Shown: positions 9,471 to 21,030, counted from the stretch's first letter. The stretch: 64,000 bases of DNA from Tritrichomonas musculus (GCA_039105265.1 JAPFFF010000003.1:4898001-4962000), one strand, 5' to 3'. Notes: generated by a model not told the origin, from the sequence alone. Numbers and translations: made by a program.

Positions 9471-11464
9471 TATAAGAATTTGAGGAGATTTTTTTAAATT
9501 TAAAACTTATCGAAATTTCGATAGAATTTTCGATAAAAACTGAAGAATGTTTTTCTATCATTTTATTCATTTTTCATGAAACAAATAGTTTATTTGATTG
9601 TTATTTCTATTTTTATTTGAATATATATAATTATAATATATATAATCGGTAGTATTTAAAATAAATTTTATATTTATTAAGAAAATATTACATCATTTTT
9701 TTTTCGATAATATATATTTTGATAATCTCTCTCAATTTCATTCTCTCAAAATTAATAAATTGATCATGATTATTTTGTGAAATAAATATATCGTAATAAA
9801 CTATCTTTTAAAAAGAAGAAAAATCACTAAAATTTACTTTTTTATCATTTCTGTATCATAACTTTTCGTTTTATATTTCAATAGCACAAATCGTTCTATA
9901 TTAAATTCAAAAACGATCGAATAAAATTGTTAAAAATTTGATTTCTTTGAAAAATAAGTAGAAATCACATAAATCATGTACATTAAAATAATAATTATTT
10001 TTGATATCAGCTAACTCTATTAGCCTACTTGATGATTCATTAACAGTGTTGAAAAATATCAAATCATGATGACGTTTACAATCGAAATTTGAAATAATTA
10101 TTAAATTGAGTTTGCTCACAAAGAAGAACGCAATGTAGTATTTATAATTTCACATTACTGTATATTAAAAATGACATCCGCAATTTTTCTTAATAATACA
10201 AGCTCAAAAAATTGAAATAAAATTTGAATGATCATCTCAATTTGAGACAAAATCGCACCAAAATTGTTTGTGAAATAATTACACTACATAACATGTCATT
10301 TTTAAATATTATATATCAATATTCAAAGAATAAAGGAACTAAAATACAAAATCCTTTCAACAATTATAAATGCCATCAAAATAAAGTAAAAAATCCTCTC
10401 ATATGAAACGAAAAAAGTTCTTTATTTCAAAATTTTTTCAAAATAATCGAAAAAACTTTTTCTTAAAAATATTTTCATCTATTTTATATTCAATAAACGT
10501 AATAAAACCAAACTATTTTCTTCAAAAATGTTAGCGAGTTATATATGTTATTACACATCATATATAAAAATTAATACAGTAAAAAAATTAAAATTTTTAG
10601 CATATGTTCCAAAGATAATTGCTAAACATTGCATTTTTAGACATTATCTACATTTTTCTCAAATAAAAATTAATGAAAAACAAAAATAAAGAGTTTTAAC
10701 TAATAAGTAATATATGAATAATTATTTTATTTAATTTATAATCAATAAATGTTAATTTCAAAATGTTTAAAAAAATTAATGCAATTCAATGAAAGCATTC
10801 AAAAAGTTATGAAATTCATAGAAAATAATCATCCAAGATCTTATGTGTCAATTGGTCAGATTTTCACATATTTGTTTTATCTCCTATGAATAAATTAAAG
10901 CACCATAAAATGATTAAGCATCGAAGGCGAATAAAGAAAATAAAATTGAGAGCATAACGATCATTTTAAAAATACCATTATCTTACAAAAAAATTTTAAA
11001 AAGTAGATTTTTATCTTAAATATAATATTAAAAATATTACATTTATATAATAACAAATTTGTAATTCATATAAATAGCATATTTGTATAAAAATAGCTGA
11101 ATTATTTAAAATACGTTTTTTTGAAACTTTTGCGTTTTATCACGTTTTATTCAATTGAGTTTTGATCAATTTTTTATTTGATTATTTTTGGCATTCATGA
11201 AAAATAAAACTTGCAGATAATAACTGATATATGTTATTGTAATGTATTAAAATAAAAAAAAATATATAATCATTTATATATAGATGGATGAAATAGATAG
11301 TAATAAATGAATGAAAAAAATAATAATCAAGTCATAAATATATTATCAAATGCTAAATTTTAAATGGTTAATGACCACTTTTTATCATCAGACCTTTCTG
11401 AGAGAAAATATGTTTTCCTTTTTGATTGGTACTTGTCTTTTTGGTGTAATAAATGCCATAATAC
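9471..11464. other. Gene desert, AT-rich
   Basis: About 2 kb of extremely AT-rich DNA with only short chance ORFs (none over about 70 codons) whose products are rich in Ile, Asn, Lys and Phe as expected from composition. No repeats of appreciable length, tRNA or coding similarity were recognised. It presumably holds 5' regulatory DNA for the membrane protein gene and for the phosphatase gene. Confidence 0.5.
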
Positions 11465-11490
11465 TGGTCATTTTAGGCAGAAAATGACCA
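11465..11490. promoter_or_regulatory. Perfect 10-bp inverted repeat upstream of the PP5 gene
   Basis: TGGTCATTTT at 11465-11474 and AAAATGACCA at 11481-11490 form a perfect 10-bp stem with a 6-nt spacer. A further copy of the core AATGACCA is at 11370-11377. The site lies about 110 bp before the predicted transcription start of the phosphatase gene, so it may be a dimeric-factor binding site; this is inference. Confidence 0.4.
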
Positions 11491-11599
11491 CCAATTTAAA
11501 GCCTAGATTAAATGTTATATATATATATATAAAGATAAAATAAGCATGAAAAATTTCAAAATCTTTTCCGGCCATATAATCAGTTAAAAAGTTTCCTGA

Positions 11600-11605
11600 T
11601 CATTA
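11600..11605 (+). promoter_or_regulatory. Initiator-like motif TCATTA of the PP5 gene
   Basis: TCATTA with its A at 11602 lies 16 nt before the ATG at 11618. It fits the trichomonad initiator consensus and predicts a 16-nt 5' UTR. Confidence 0.5.
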
Positions 11606-11617
11606 TACAAGCAAAAA

Positions 11618-13320
11618 ATGGCGCATCAATTATATGATAATGCGAACCAATTTTTTGATAATAAAAAGTACTTCAGAGCCCATATTATGTATAATGCTGC
11701 AATTAAGCAGTGTCCATCAGATGATAATGCTTTTCTTTCACAGATTTACACGAAATTGTCGGCCACACAATTTGCTATGCAAAAGGTAGACGAGTCAATA
11801 CAATCAGCAACGAAAGCTATTCAAGCTGATCAAACAAATTCCCAAGCATTTGTTCAAAGAGCCGAAATTTTTGAATCTTCTCAAAACTGGCGTGACGCAT
11901 TACGTGATTATCAATCAGCATTAAATATTAATCCGGGTAACGAAATTTATCAAAATAAAGTCAAATTTATTGAAGATCTAATTGAGCAACACAAGCAAAA
12001 CTCTACCAATAAATCAAATGAAGATGATAACGAGCCAATCCCAAGATTTACCGAATTCTATGCAAAAGACATCCTCAATGACATGCTTTTAAATGGAGTT
12101 AGGCCATCTAGAAGAATTGCTACTGAAATTGTCAAAACCGCTTTTGATATGATAAGCAATCTTCCAAACGTCGTTAGCATTGATCATATTAAAAATATCA
12201 TCATTGTTGGCGACGTTCATGGTCAATTTCAAGATGTTGCTGAGATTTTCAAACAAAACGGTTTTCCTTCTGAAGAGAATCCTTATCTTTTCAATGGAGA
12301 TTTCGTTGATCGTGGACCTCAAGGCATTGAAATTTTATTGACTTTGTTTGCATTTAAAATTGCTTGTCCAAAGTCAATATACTTAAATAGAGGGAATCAG
12401 TATGTTTTATAGAAGTGTTTTTTAATATTTTTTCAATGAGCAAAACAAACCTCATTCAATTCTTCTCAAAAAATTTTTTTTTGATGTGCAAAAAAAAATT
12501 TCAAAAATTCAATATGTTTATTCAATAAGTTATAAGTAATAAGTGAAAGAAAAAAATAAGAATCAATGTTGAATGAGGAGAGGAGAATAATGAATTTGGT
12601 ATTAATGGAAAAATAAAGAAAAAAACACTTCTTTTTATAAAAATTCTAACATTTAGTGAAGCTGGTGGAATGAACAAACTTTATGGGTTTGTAGATGAAT
12701 GTGTTAAAAAGTATGGAATTGCACTTTACAAGCACATTGAAAGTGTTTTTGACGCACTTCCTCTTGCACACATCATAAACCATTCAATTTTTGTAGTTCA
12801 TGGAGGATTGTGTAATGATCAAACATTGACTCTTTCAGATATACAGAAAATCAACAGATTCAGAGAGCCACTTGCCACGGGACCTGTCCATGACCTGTTG
12901 TGGAGTGATCCAATGGACGATACGGGATTCAAATCGTCCGAAAGATGCGATGATGGCCAAACAAAGTATTTCGGTACAGATGTAACTGAGAAGTTTTTAT
13001 CGTCAAATAATTTAAAGTTGCTTGTCCGCTCACATCAGGTACAGGAGGAGGGCTTCAGTATCACACAGAACGGAAAATGCATTACGATATTCTCCGCTCC
13101 AAATTATATCGGACAGGTAGGTAACAAAGGAGCTATAATTAAATTTTTCTTCGAAGAAAATGGGGATTTGAAAAATAGTGATATTGTTCAATTTGATTCC
13201 GTTCAATCTTGGGATAATAATAAAGAAGAATCTCCAAATAATAACGACCCAGAAGAAAAAGCATCGTCAAATCAGCAAGTTGATGATAAAAATGATAATA
13301 TTAATAATAATCATGAATAG
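11618..13320 (+). CDS. PPP5C: Serine/threonine phosphatase PP5 with TPR domain (two exons)
   Basis: Exon 1 is 11618-12399 and exon 2 is 12657-13320; together they are 1446 nt, giving 481 aa (human PP5 is 499). Residues 1-125 form TPR motifs (e.g. ALRDYQSALNINPGNEIYQN) that in PP5 bind HSP90 and autoinhibit the enzyme. The PPP catalytic core has GDVHG (about 198), GDFVDRG (about 227), GNHE (259-262, created by splicing), then HGG, RSHQVQEEGF and SAPNYIGQVGNKGA near the end. The usual SAPNYC is SAPNYI here. The tail is Asp/Asn-rich. The enzyme removes phosphate from Ser/Thr in the cytosol and nucleus. Without removing the intron, exon 1 ends a few codons after it and lacks the metal-binding His, so splicing appears to be required. 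Confidence 0.93.
12400..12656 (+). other. Spliceosomal intron in the PP5 gene (257 nt, phase 2)
   Basis: The intron begins GTATGTTTTA and ends TTCTAACATTTAG. Trichomonad introns are known for a strict GTATGT 5' site and a branch point ACTAAC fused closely to the 3' AG; here CTAAC lies 6 nt before the end. Removal joins AATCA to TGAAGC and restores the invariant phosphatase motif LNRGNHEAGGMNKLYG, which neither unspliced frame encodes. The interior is AT-rich with stops in the exon 1 frame. Confidence 0.93.
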
Positions 13321-13454
13321 AAGTGATAAAGATATAAAATGAATTTATCTATCATATTAATAAAATTTTAAAAGTGTAAAGTATTGAAAATATTTCAACT
13401 TTTCTATTAAAAAGAAAAATTTTAAAATTTTCAAATTTTTAAAGAGCAAAACAA
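13321..13454. other. Short convergent spacer
   Basis: 134 bp between the ends of the PP5 and Hsp70-like genes. AT-rich; it presumably carries both polyadenylation signals. Confidence 0.5.
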
Positions 13455-15353
13455 TTAATCATTCAATTTCATTCCGAGTGTTAAACAAAGTGATTTGACA
13501 TCATCTCTGATCTCCCTAACTTTTTCAAGTGATAGCTTAGAGAATTCATTATTTTGAAGTTGTTTCTTGAAGTTTTCAAATTTCTCCTTAATAGTATCAG
13601 GAATCTTTAAGGTTGATTCCGCATTTCCTGATGGATTAATTCTTTTATCAAGCTTGTCAATTAAGGATTTAATGTTATCGATATATTTATTTCTATCAGC
13701 ATCACTTGCCAATTTGGTGGTAATTGCTTCAAAGAGTTCATATTGTTTTACTAAATCATACCTATCGATTGAAACATCTTTAAAAGATATTGAATAGCAT
13801 TCTTCAGTAGAATTGCACCAGCCAATTCCTTCAACAAATGGATCAGGTAAACGTAGTTTAACCATTCCTCGTCTTCCTTTCTCAGATTCATTGAAAACGA
13901 TGTTAGATATGTTTGTCATTTGGCTTCGGCTTATTACCTCTGGTGTACCAGTTGGTGTGTGGCGTTTATCAATAAGGACTTCAATTATATCATCTGGGCA
14001 GCCATTAAGGTTATAAAATACAGGTTGCTTACACATTGAATTACGTTGGCAGTACTTATCAGTAATTTTTCCACATCTGACATAATATGATGCAACAGGC
14101 TTTCTGATCATGTACGTAGGATTGAACATAGAACGGTTTTCGGTCATTAATATATAATGAAGTGTACCAAGTGCTATTGCTGTAGATGGATCAAATTCTG
14201 TAAGAACTTTTGGTACTGATTGATTCAACGTTGAAGTTTCATTTTGGTCATTTGTAAAGACGCCAGATGATGCTAAATTTTCAGCTTCACTGGTCTCGAC
14301 TTTTTCAGCGGTTGTTTCGTTGTTTGAAGTTTGATTAACTGTTTCTGTTGAATTTGTAGAATTAGTGGAAACAGTTGAATTATTTGACTTTTTCGTTGGT
14401 TTTTTGACTGGTGGTGGTAAGTTATATGCGTATTTGACTGCATCTGTAACTGTATCATAAATATATTTATATCTTGATGCTCCTCCAATGATTTGTACTT
14501 CATCAACTAAGCCACCTGCTTCAACTGTTTCATTTATTATTCTTTTGAGCTCATTAAGTTCGGCTTTTGCAAATTCCAAATCATCTTCAACATCTTTAAG
14601 CATTTTTTCAGCTGAATGAATAGGTAATCTTGCAGATCTTGAAAGAGCTTTTGCAAATGCATGACCGCCACAATTTTCAGACCAAGAGCTTGCCATTAGT
14701 GTAGAAAGAGTGAATTGACCATTGAAAGTGAAATTAAGAACATAAGTTTTAGCATAACTGAAGCCAACATCGACAAAAAGAACTTTTCTCATTTTTGACA
14801 TATATCTATCTAAGTAAGAATCGGCATAAAGAACTGAAAGAGCTTGAATATCGTCGGTAACAGCTTTAATAGGAGTTTCAAAATATTTGAGGCCATTTAT
14901 AACTGTCTGTTTCATCAAAGGTGTAAAAAATGATGGGAAAGTTAAAACCATTCCGGTAAGTTTCTTATCGAGTTGAGTCAAAACTTGTCCAAAGAAGAGC
15001 GTAAGAAGAGTAGATTGGTTAACAACCGTAGATGTTCTGAACTCTGGATCGTCACGTGTAACAGAATTAAGAACATATTCGCTGCCATGATGTGGGTGTT
15101 TATGTAAATATCGAATTGCAGATTTTCCATATTTAATTGAAATACCATCGAGTGTTTCATTTGTGAGGGGAGCATCTGAATGATTTGGTGTTTTTATCGC
15201 AAAAGCTGTTGGAATCCCATATTTTTGATTATAATCTTCAATTAAATATTCGCTTGTCAAAAGATCTGCAAAACCAAATTTAAGATATTGAGATCCAAAA
15301 TCTACTCCTAAAATTCTGTTGCATGTAGCAAAAGAAAAGAATAAAACAAACAT
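13455..15353 (-). CDS. ER Hsp70-family chaperone, GRP170/Lhs1-like, divergent
   Basis: The best start is the ATG at 15353, giving 632 aa beginning MFVLFFSFATCNRILGVDFG; an upstream in-frame TTG should not be used. A signal peptide is followed directly by the Hsp70 phosphate-1 loop GVDFGSQYLKFGF (usual IDLGTT). Later motifs are LFVDVGFSYAKTYVLNF (phosphate 2 region) and VQIIGGASRYKYI (adenosine loop). The ATPase core is interrupted or followed by a low-complexity Asn/Thr/Ser segment (about residues 315-370, many NxS/T sites), a feature of GRP170/HYOU1/Lhs1 proteins, which act in the ER lumen as nucleotide exchange factors and holdases. The C-terminal part is helical and ends MKLND with no KDEL/HDEL-type retention signal. 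Assignment to the Hsp110/GRP170 branch is inferred. Confidence 0.78.
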   Translation of the reverse strand: MFVLFFSFATCNRILGVDFGSQYLKFGFADLLTSEYLIEDYNQKYGIPTAFAIKTPNHSDAPLTNETLDGISIKYGKSAIRYLHKHPHHGSEYVLNSVTRDDPEFRTSTVVNQSTLLTLFFGQVLTQLDKKLTGMVLTFPSFFTPLMKQTVINGLKYFETPIKAVTDDIQALSVLYADSYLDRYMSKMRKVLFVDVGFSYAKTYVLNFTFNGQFTLSTLMASSWSENCGGHAFAKALSRSARLPIHSAEKMLKDVEDDLEFAKAELNELKRIINETVEAGGLVDEVQIIGGASRYKYIYDTVTDAVKYAYNLPPPVKKPTKKSNNSTVSTNSTNSTETVNQTSNNETTAEKVETSEAENLASSGVFTNDQNETSTLNQSVPKVLTEFDPSTAIALGTLHYILMTENRSMFNPTYMIRKPVASYYVRCGKITDKYCQRNSMCKQPVFYNLNGCPDDIIEVLIDKRHTPTGTPEVISRSQMTNISNIVFNESEKGRRGMVKLRLPDPFVEGIGWCNSTEECYSISFKDVSIDRYDLVKQYELFEAITTKLASDADRNKYIDNIKSLIDKLDKRINPSGNAESTLKIPDTIKEKFENFKKQLQNNEFSKLSLEKVREIRDDVKSLCLTLGMKLND

Positions 15354-16400
15354 CTGTTTGGCCAAATAAGAGATGAGAATTGATCTTTATCACAATTTTG
15401 ATCAATTATGAAAACTGTCAAATTTTCAATATAAACGTATAAATTCTGTGATTTTGATTTCACTTCAATATTGGATTAGTAAAAGTGCTTAATATAATTA
15501 GTCATATGATCATTATTGGTTTGATCTGAAGAGTTGAAATTTGAATGACATTGTAATTGAGAAGTTTTCAATATGAACTAATGTAGAAATCTCCGATACA
15601 ATTCATTTGAATAACATTGCAACAAAGCTCAAACTTCTCAGGGTTATCAAAACTTACTGAATGATCTTAAGAGTGGATAATAAATGAAGAAATCACCAAA
15701 AATATTTCTTAGAATGAGTTTAATATATATGTATTTGGTCCAATGATGTTACTAAGAAGTAAGTCTCATTGATACTTCCAATAATGGTTCATTTAATTCT
15801 AATTGGAATCAATTTTCATGTTGGTTATGTATTCGATAATATCCCCACAAGATGTAAATCCTTTACAATTAATTTGGAAAGAGTAAAAAAAAATAAAAGT
15901 GATGACAATATATATACTTATTCGATGGCAAAAAATATCTATCAACCTAGCCCAAAAATGTGGGATTTGTAATGATATATATTGGTAATGGTCTATTGAT
16001 TGTAGATTCAAGCAGTAATTGCAATTTTGTTTATTTAAAATTGTTTTGTTTACGTTTTTTGCGAAAATTATTTTATTTAATTCTCAAAAAAAAAAAAAAA
16101 AGTTCTTTCTCACAAAACCCATCAGCATAGCATCATTTTTAAATGCGAGATTAGCAAGTTTCAATTAACGATTTAAATGCTATATATCATACATATATAA
16201 TAGAAGGACATGAAGGAGCTCTTGGATTTAGCATTAGAATGAGTTAATAACGATTTGGTGTTTGGATGTTAATATCTGGATTTAAATGTATATTTATCAC
16301 TCTATTCTGGAGATCCACTTTGTGGAGTTGTTTGTTTGTATATACGTCTATGTTTGGTCTCGAATTTCATTACACCATTACGTTTAGTTAAGTGTTTCTC
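15354..16400. other. Intergenic region, AT-rich with a poly-A run
   Basis: No convincing gene. A 17-nt A-run lies near 16087. Two short overlapping ORFs on opposite strands around 15770-16010 have no recognisable product. The region separates the Hsp70 gene from the fossil element. Confidence 0.4.
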
Positions 16401-17397
16401 ATCGCATGCTATCTCTTAATTAAGTTCACGAGAATCGAACTTCCATATATTAGGATTTAGACGTAACAACGTATTGACTTTCTTATAGTTTTTCGATTCA
16501 ACAAATCTAGCGAGTTCATACTTCAACTTGTCCATATCATTCATTGTGAAGAGTTCTGTTAATGTGGTCATTTCTTTACAAGAAAAATACAAAGTTAGCA
16601 CTTTGTCGATTCACTTCTTCATTAATTTATACAATCGACCTCTCTTACTGTTAATTCTGTTATATCTCATCTTAACTTTATATCCATATGGTATTTTTTT
16701 AATAGTAATTCCATAGTAATTGTACAGATCTCTTTTGCTAGTTAATTCTATATCAATATTTATAGTAAGTTTATCATTATAAACGATCGTGTTCATTAAC
16801 AGGTTCATCAGCGATTGGAACGTTAATTGGTTCATCAACGACATATTCATTAACGGATTCATCATTAAAAAATTCATCATTAGTGGATTGATCATCAACA
16901 GATTTACCGAATTGTACACGACCAAATTTATTTAATGAGTAATCCCAAACTGTTTTACTCATACAATTCCATGCTCTATCACGCAGTTCATTTAAGTATT
17001 TCTCATATCTGTTGTTCGGTATCAAGTTAGTTCTATTCTTCATGTGTTTACTATATCGATGATATACATATTCATCCAAATTTCTATTACGGTTTCTAGA
17101 AACTGCTTATCACTAGAGATAGTATCGATATATGTTTGGATAAATATAGATAAAATATTCTCTTTAATAGATTGTCCATTTTGGATAGATAGATGAGGTA
17201 GATACGATAACATCAACGTCTTCGTCAAACATACCATCTTCATTCAACTTAACCTCTTTGGTATCACCTGTATATAACGCAACCTTGTATCTATCTTTCA
17301 ATAACTCTTTCAATATATTATGCTCTTTCTTATCTTCTATCTTAACTAACACTTTATCGTAATTCATTCTCTTTGTATCGATTAAGTTAACTATCTA

Positions 17398-17491
17398 AGC
17401 TCGTTGTACATCAACATTCGATATCAATTGATATTTATTAACATAGATATAGATATTATCAGCAGTTGCAATTATTAATGTACAACGAGCT
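17398..17491. repeat. 14-bp inverted repeat inside the fossil element
   Basis: AGCTCGTTGTACAT at 17398-17411 and its exact reverse complement ATGTACAACGAGCT at 17478-17491 enclose 66 bp. The arms continue imperfectly on both sides. They lie between two helicase-like parts and could be the ends of a small secondary insertion. Confidence 0.6.
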
Positions 17492-17613
17492 GAGATAATA
17501 TTTTTTAACATAGATATTTCGATTATATCTCTCATTAATACATGGATTAACGATTATGTAATCTCTAAAACGCGCGAAGTGTCTAATATTATCAGCAGTT
17601 GCAATTATTAATG
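17454..17613. repeat. 27-bp direct repeat pair inside the fossil element
   Basis: The phrase beginning TATTATCAGCAGTTGCAATT (27 bp) occurs at about 17454-17480 and again at 17587-17613, 133 bp apart. The second copy abuts the helicase-like part. It may mark a duplication or an insertion footprint. Confidence 0.6.
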
Positions 17614-18230
17614 CAAATCAATCAAACTCTTTGGTGATCTCAATTAATCCAATATGATGTAGTAACATATGTGCTTCATCAATCACTAGAAAGAAATCTA
17701 ATCGTTGTTCTTTCATATAGTATTCTTTTATTAAGTCACCTAAACATTTAGGAGCAGTGTTGTAAGTAGTAATAATTATTTTGACTTCATCGTGTATAGC
17801 TTTGTGGAACTCTTTAAACGCATTATCATTTACACCCAATCGAATGGACTTAACATCCACATCATCCATTTTGGTATAGAACTTTTCAATGATATTCACT
17901 GTTGGAACTATAACCATAAACTTCTCTGTTTTATGTGATGATATCCATTTACGAATCTCTGTGGATTCTCCAGAACCTATTAATGCTTCAAAGATGAACT
18001 TCTTGGACTTAATCTTCTTAGAAATTTTACGTAAATCATACTTGTTATGGTTCATACTTAGACAATTATCATAATCCCTAAAATCGATATCACCATTCTC
18101 ATCATAATATTCATCATCAAAACAATATTTATGTTCTCCACTAGCGAGGTGTTTAATCGCTGTTTCATCATCTAACTGAATGCCATTTTTATCGAAGTAA
18201 CCTTCAATTAAATTAGTTGTCACGCGACTG

Positions 18231-21030
18231 TGGAGGGGTATATATACTAATTTAGTTTAGGATGACAAAAATGCCAATTTGTAGTAGCATGGATGAATTA
18301 GGGTTAGGAGAACGCACTGCGGGCCGAAGATATGTAACATCTATAGCCCCTTCTAAGGTTACTACTACTCATCTGTGAAAATGATGGAAGGGAGCTGGCC
18401 GTATTGGTAAGCGAGCATCATGTCGCATATTGCCAATCTTGAACCTTTATGTTCTTCATCAAAGTTGAAAGAGGGAGTTATTCTATAGTATTTAATTCTA
18501 TTTTCATTGATTATTTCTTTGTCTGATGGCTATTTAGCTGGAAATAAGTTTAAACTCTCCCAGTCTTATTTGTTATAGGGAAAATGACAGATAACTACAA
18601 AAAACAATTGTTTATATTGACAAATTTAATGAAATTGGTGAATGAAGGAGTATCTGATCATCCAGTTTTTCCCTTCGCATACGTACAGTCTCCAAAATTT
18701 ATTTATAAACTGTTTCTTTTCATTCGTTTTATCATTTTTTAAATCAAAATCAAAATACTGATCTATTATATTAGAAGGATTTCATAGATTCTTCAGCATT
18801 AACTTCTACAGAAAAGAATACATTAAAAAGATGTTTAAATACTATCTTGATTTAATTATATTATTTCAAAAGTGCATATAATCTGGGAAGCCACGGTTTA
18901 AAAAATTTCTTCGGAAACATAATGTGCTTATGCAAAGGATTTGATTCTTATGTGAATATTATTTCTATTATAGCACACTTACAAATCTTAAATGATTCTT
19001 TATACAGCATCAACATGATTAATAAATAAAAAAAGGGAATGAATGAAGGAAGAGCAAGAGTATTCCCTTTAATTGATTAAACCTGTGCTCAAATTACTAT
19101 TTATTATCATCCTATAGTTCTATCTGAAATTTTACTTAATTATGCATATATACCATTATCTAATTTCATTGGAGATTGAGAGGAATTCACAAATGAAGAA
19201 ATTGAAGGCGCACCCAAACTAATATCATTATGATGGTGCCATAGATGGTGCTATCAGTATACCTTCTCGATGTATTGCATTGAGTATAACAGGTTAATCT
19301 GCTGTTCTTATCAATCAAGATTAAGCAAATGAAGCTCATATACTTTTTAATGAAATTAAAAATCAAGAAAGTGAAGAAACGAGTTTTAATACAAACTCAT
19401 GCTTCATTAGCCAAATATCATCGGCAACTAATTAACTTAATGGTCAAAATCCTGATCAAAAAACGCCATGTTTAGGTGGATTAATAAAAACATCATATTC
19501 TAATTACTTAAACTAGTACCAAACATATTCTTGCTGGACTCAATTTTGGTAACCTCAATTATATACATTAGAATACATAAATCTGTATGCAAATAATCAA
19601 AAAATAATGTGAACAATGCATAACATTGAATAAATTAATTTTTTTTCATTTTTTTTTTAACAAGTTGTGAAAAAAACTGGGCCTAAATTTAAAATTCTGA
19701 GGTAATTTTCTCCCAATTGGGGGATAAATCAGGTACTTTCATTGTTATTCAAATGCTTTTCGAATATTTTATAAACTATTAAATAATATATATTTCTTTA
19801 CCTTAAACTATTAAATTTAAATAATAGAATTTTTCAAAACTAATTTGGTCATCAAAAATTTTATCTGACCAAATATACTTATAATAATAATGGTCTAGCC
19901 AATTTAAAAAAAAAGATAAAAATTCGCACTTATTTAACATTTAAAATAAATTTTACCATTTTAGTTCAAAAGATATTTTTGAGTTCCTTTCCATTATTGA
20001 CTGAATTCATTCAATCTTGTGAATTTTGGAAAGTTTTATTAAAAAACGGATAAATTCATTTAGAATTTTTATAAAAAAATTCTTAAATTTACATTTTTTT
20101 TGAATCAAACAAAACGGTTAACTATCCAATTAAAATAACCACCAAATCTCAAAAGGGCAAACTTGGCTATTCACCTCACTGGACAGGAAACCCCAGATAA
20201 ATATTAGATCCTAATAAATACATGTTTCACATGATATAGAATTTGTTTATTACCATGAAAAGTTCATTCTCTTCAAAATAAAATGAAAAAATCGATAAAT
20301 AATCAAAAGAATCAACTTTTTCTCAAAATTGACTGTTGGGATTTGAACCATTTTATATAAATTAATATAATATTATCTTCTGAATGAAATATTTTGAAAC
20401 AATAACAAATTGTAAGAGAATAATTATTTCATAACTGCACATTTATATAGAAAATGTTCTTTCAATGTACAAATTTTTTAAAAATAATAAATTTTTTTTA
20501 AATAAAATTGGTATTTTCCATCACTAACTTGCCCTATCACTAAATATGTCATGCAAATCTCTAATATAAGAATAATATATATATTTTTAATGAAGTTGCA
20601 GATTATATTCACTTTTTTGAAAAGTTACATGTATACATTCTTTTAAGTATAATGAACAATTTAATATCAAAATATTAAATATCGATTTATTATACGTCAA
20701 ACTAACAATCATTCAAAAATAGTGAAATTATAATCAACTGGAAAACTCCTACAAATGAAATAACTCCCTTTTTTTTAAACAAACATTTATGCATAGTAAT
20801 AATTTGAAAATTATATATAATCAATCTGACTATAATTATTCATCAAAATTAGAATTAAAAAAGAATAGTCAATTTAATTTTCAATATTGTTTGGATGATA
20901 TTTTTGTAACTTTATTTTTTTGATATGATAAATATTTTTGGAATATATAAAATTTTTTATTCAGGTTTCAAAATCTTATGTAATGACAGCTCTAATCATA
21001 TCTATTTTTTTTAAATATATTGGGATATAA
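18231..21030. other. Gene desert with a local GC-rich island
   Basis: About 2.8 kb without a supportable gene. The first 250 bp (about 18270-18480) are clearly less AT-rich than the rest, with no ORF of note. Around 19180-19560 there are fragments that look like decayed coding sequence (short open stretches in changing frames) with no recognisable family. A 9-bp perfect inverted repeat AAAGGGAAT/ATTCCCTTT lies at 19032-19070. The remainder is A/T-rich spacer. Confidence 0.4.

Larger units (their letters stand above)
16401..18230 (-). mobile_element. Broken element fossil with SF2 helicase-like part
   Basis: A decayed coding tract runs on the minus strand. The best preserved part (17618-18223) looks like the ATPase half of a superfamily 2 helicase: a P-loop-like segment followed by VIVPTVNII, a segment KIIITTYNTAP and the DEAH-type box VIDEAH. 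A second part (17164-17367) resembles the start of the second RecA-like domain (ALYTGDTK, DVDVIVSTSS). Two smaller tracts (16777-17079, 16416-16601) have no recognised family. It is clearly broken, with several interruptions. Origin is uncertain: helicases of this sort occur in Polinton/Maverick-type and large-DNA-virus-derived insertions, which trichomonads carry, but a host origin is not excluded. No integrase, polymerase or capsid part was recognised. Age looks moderate, since motifs are still readable. Confidence 0.5.

Noticed and set aside
9907-10406. Short ORFs of 60-70 codons on both strands in the desert
   Set aside because: Composition is Ile/Asn/Lys/Phe as expected by chance in such AT-rich DNA, with no motif and no overlap with a conserved feature.
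15354-15365. TTG start 12 bases upstream for the Hsp70-like protein
   Set aside because: Eukaryotic initiation normally uses ATG, and the ATG at 15353 begins a proper signal peptide.
15769-16011. Overlapping ORFs on opposite strands
   Set aside because: Neither has a recognisable domain; overlapping antisense ORFs of this length are expected by chance.
19032-19070. 9-bp inverted repeat AAAGGGAAT/ATTCCCTTT as a terminator or element end
   Set aside because: Short arms, 21-nt spacer and no gene next to it.
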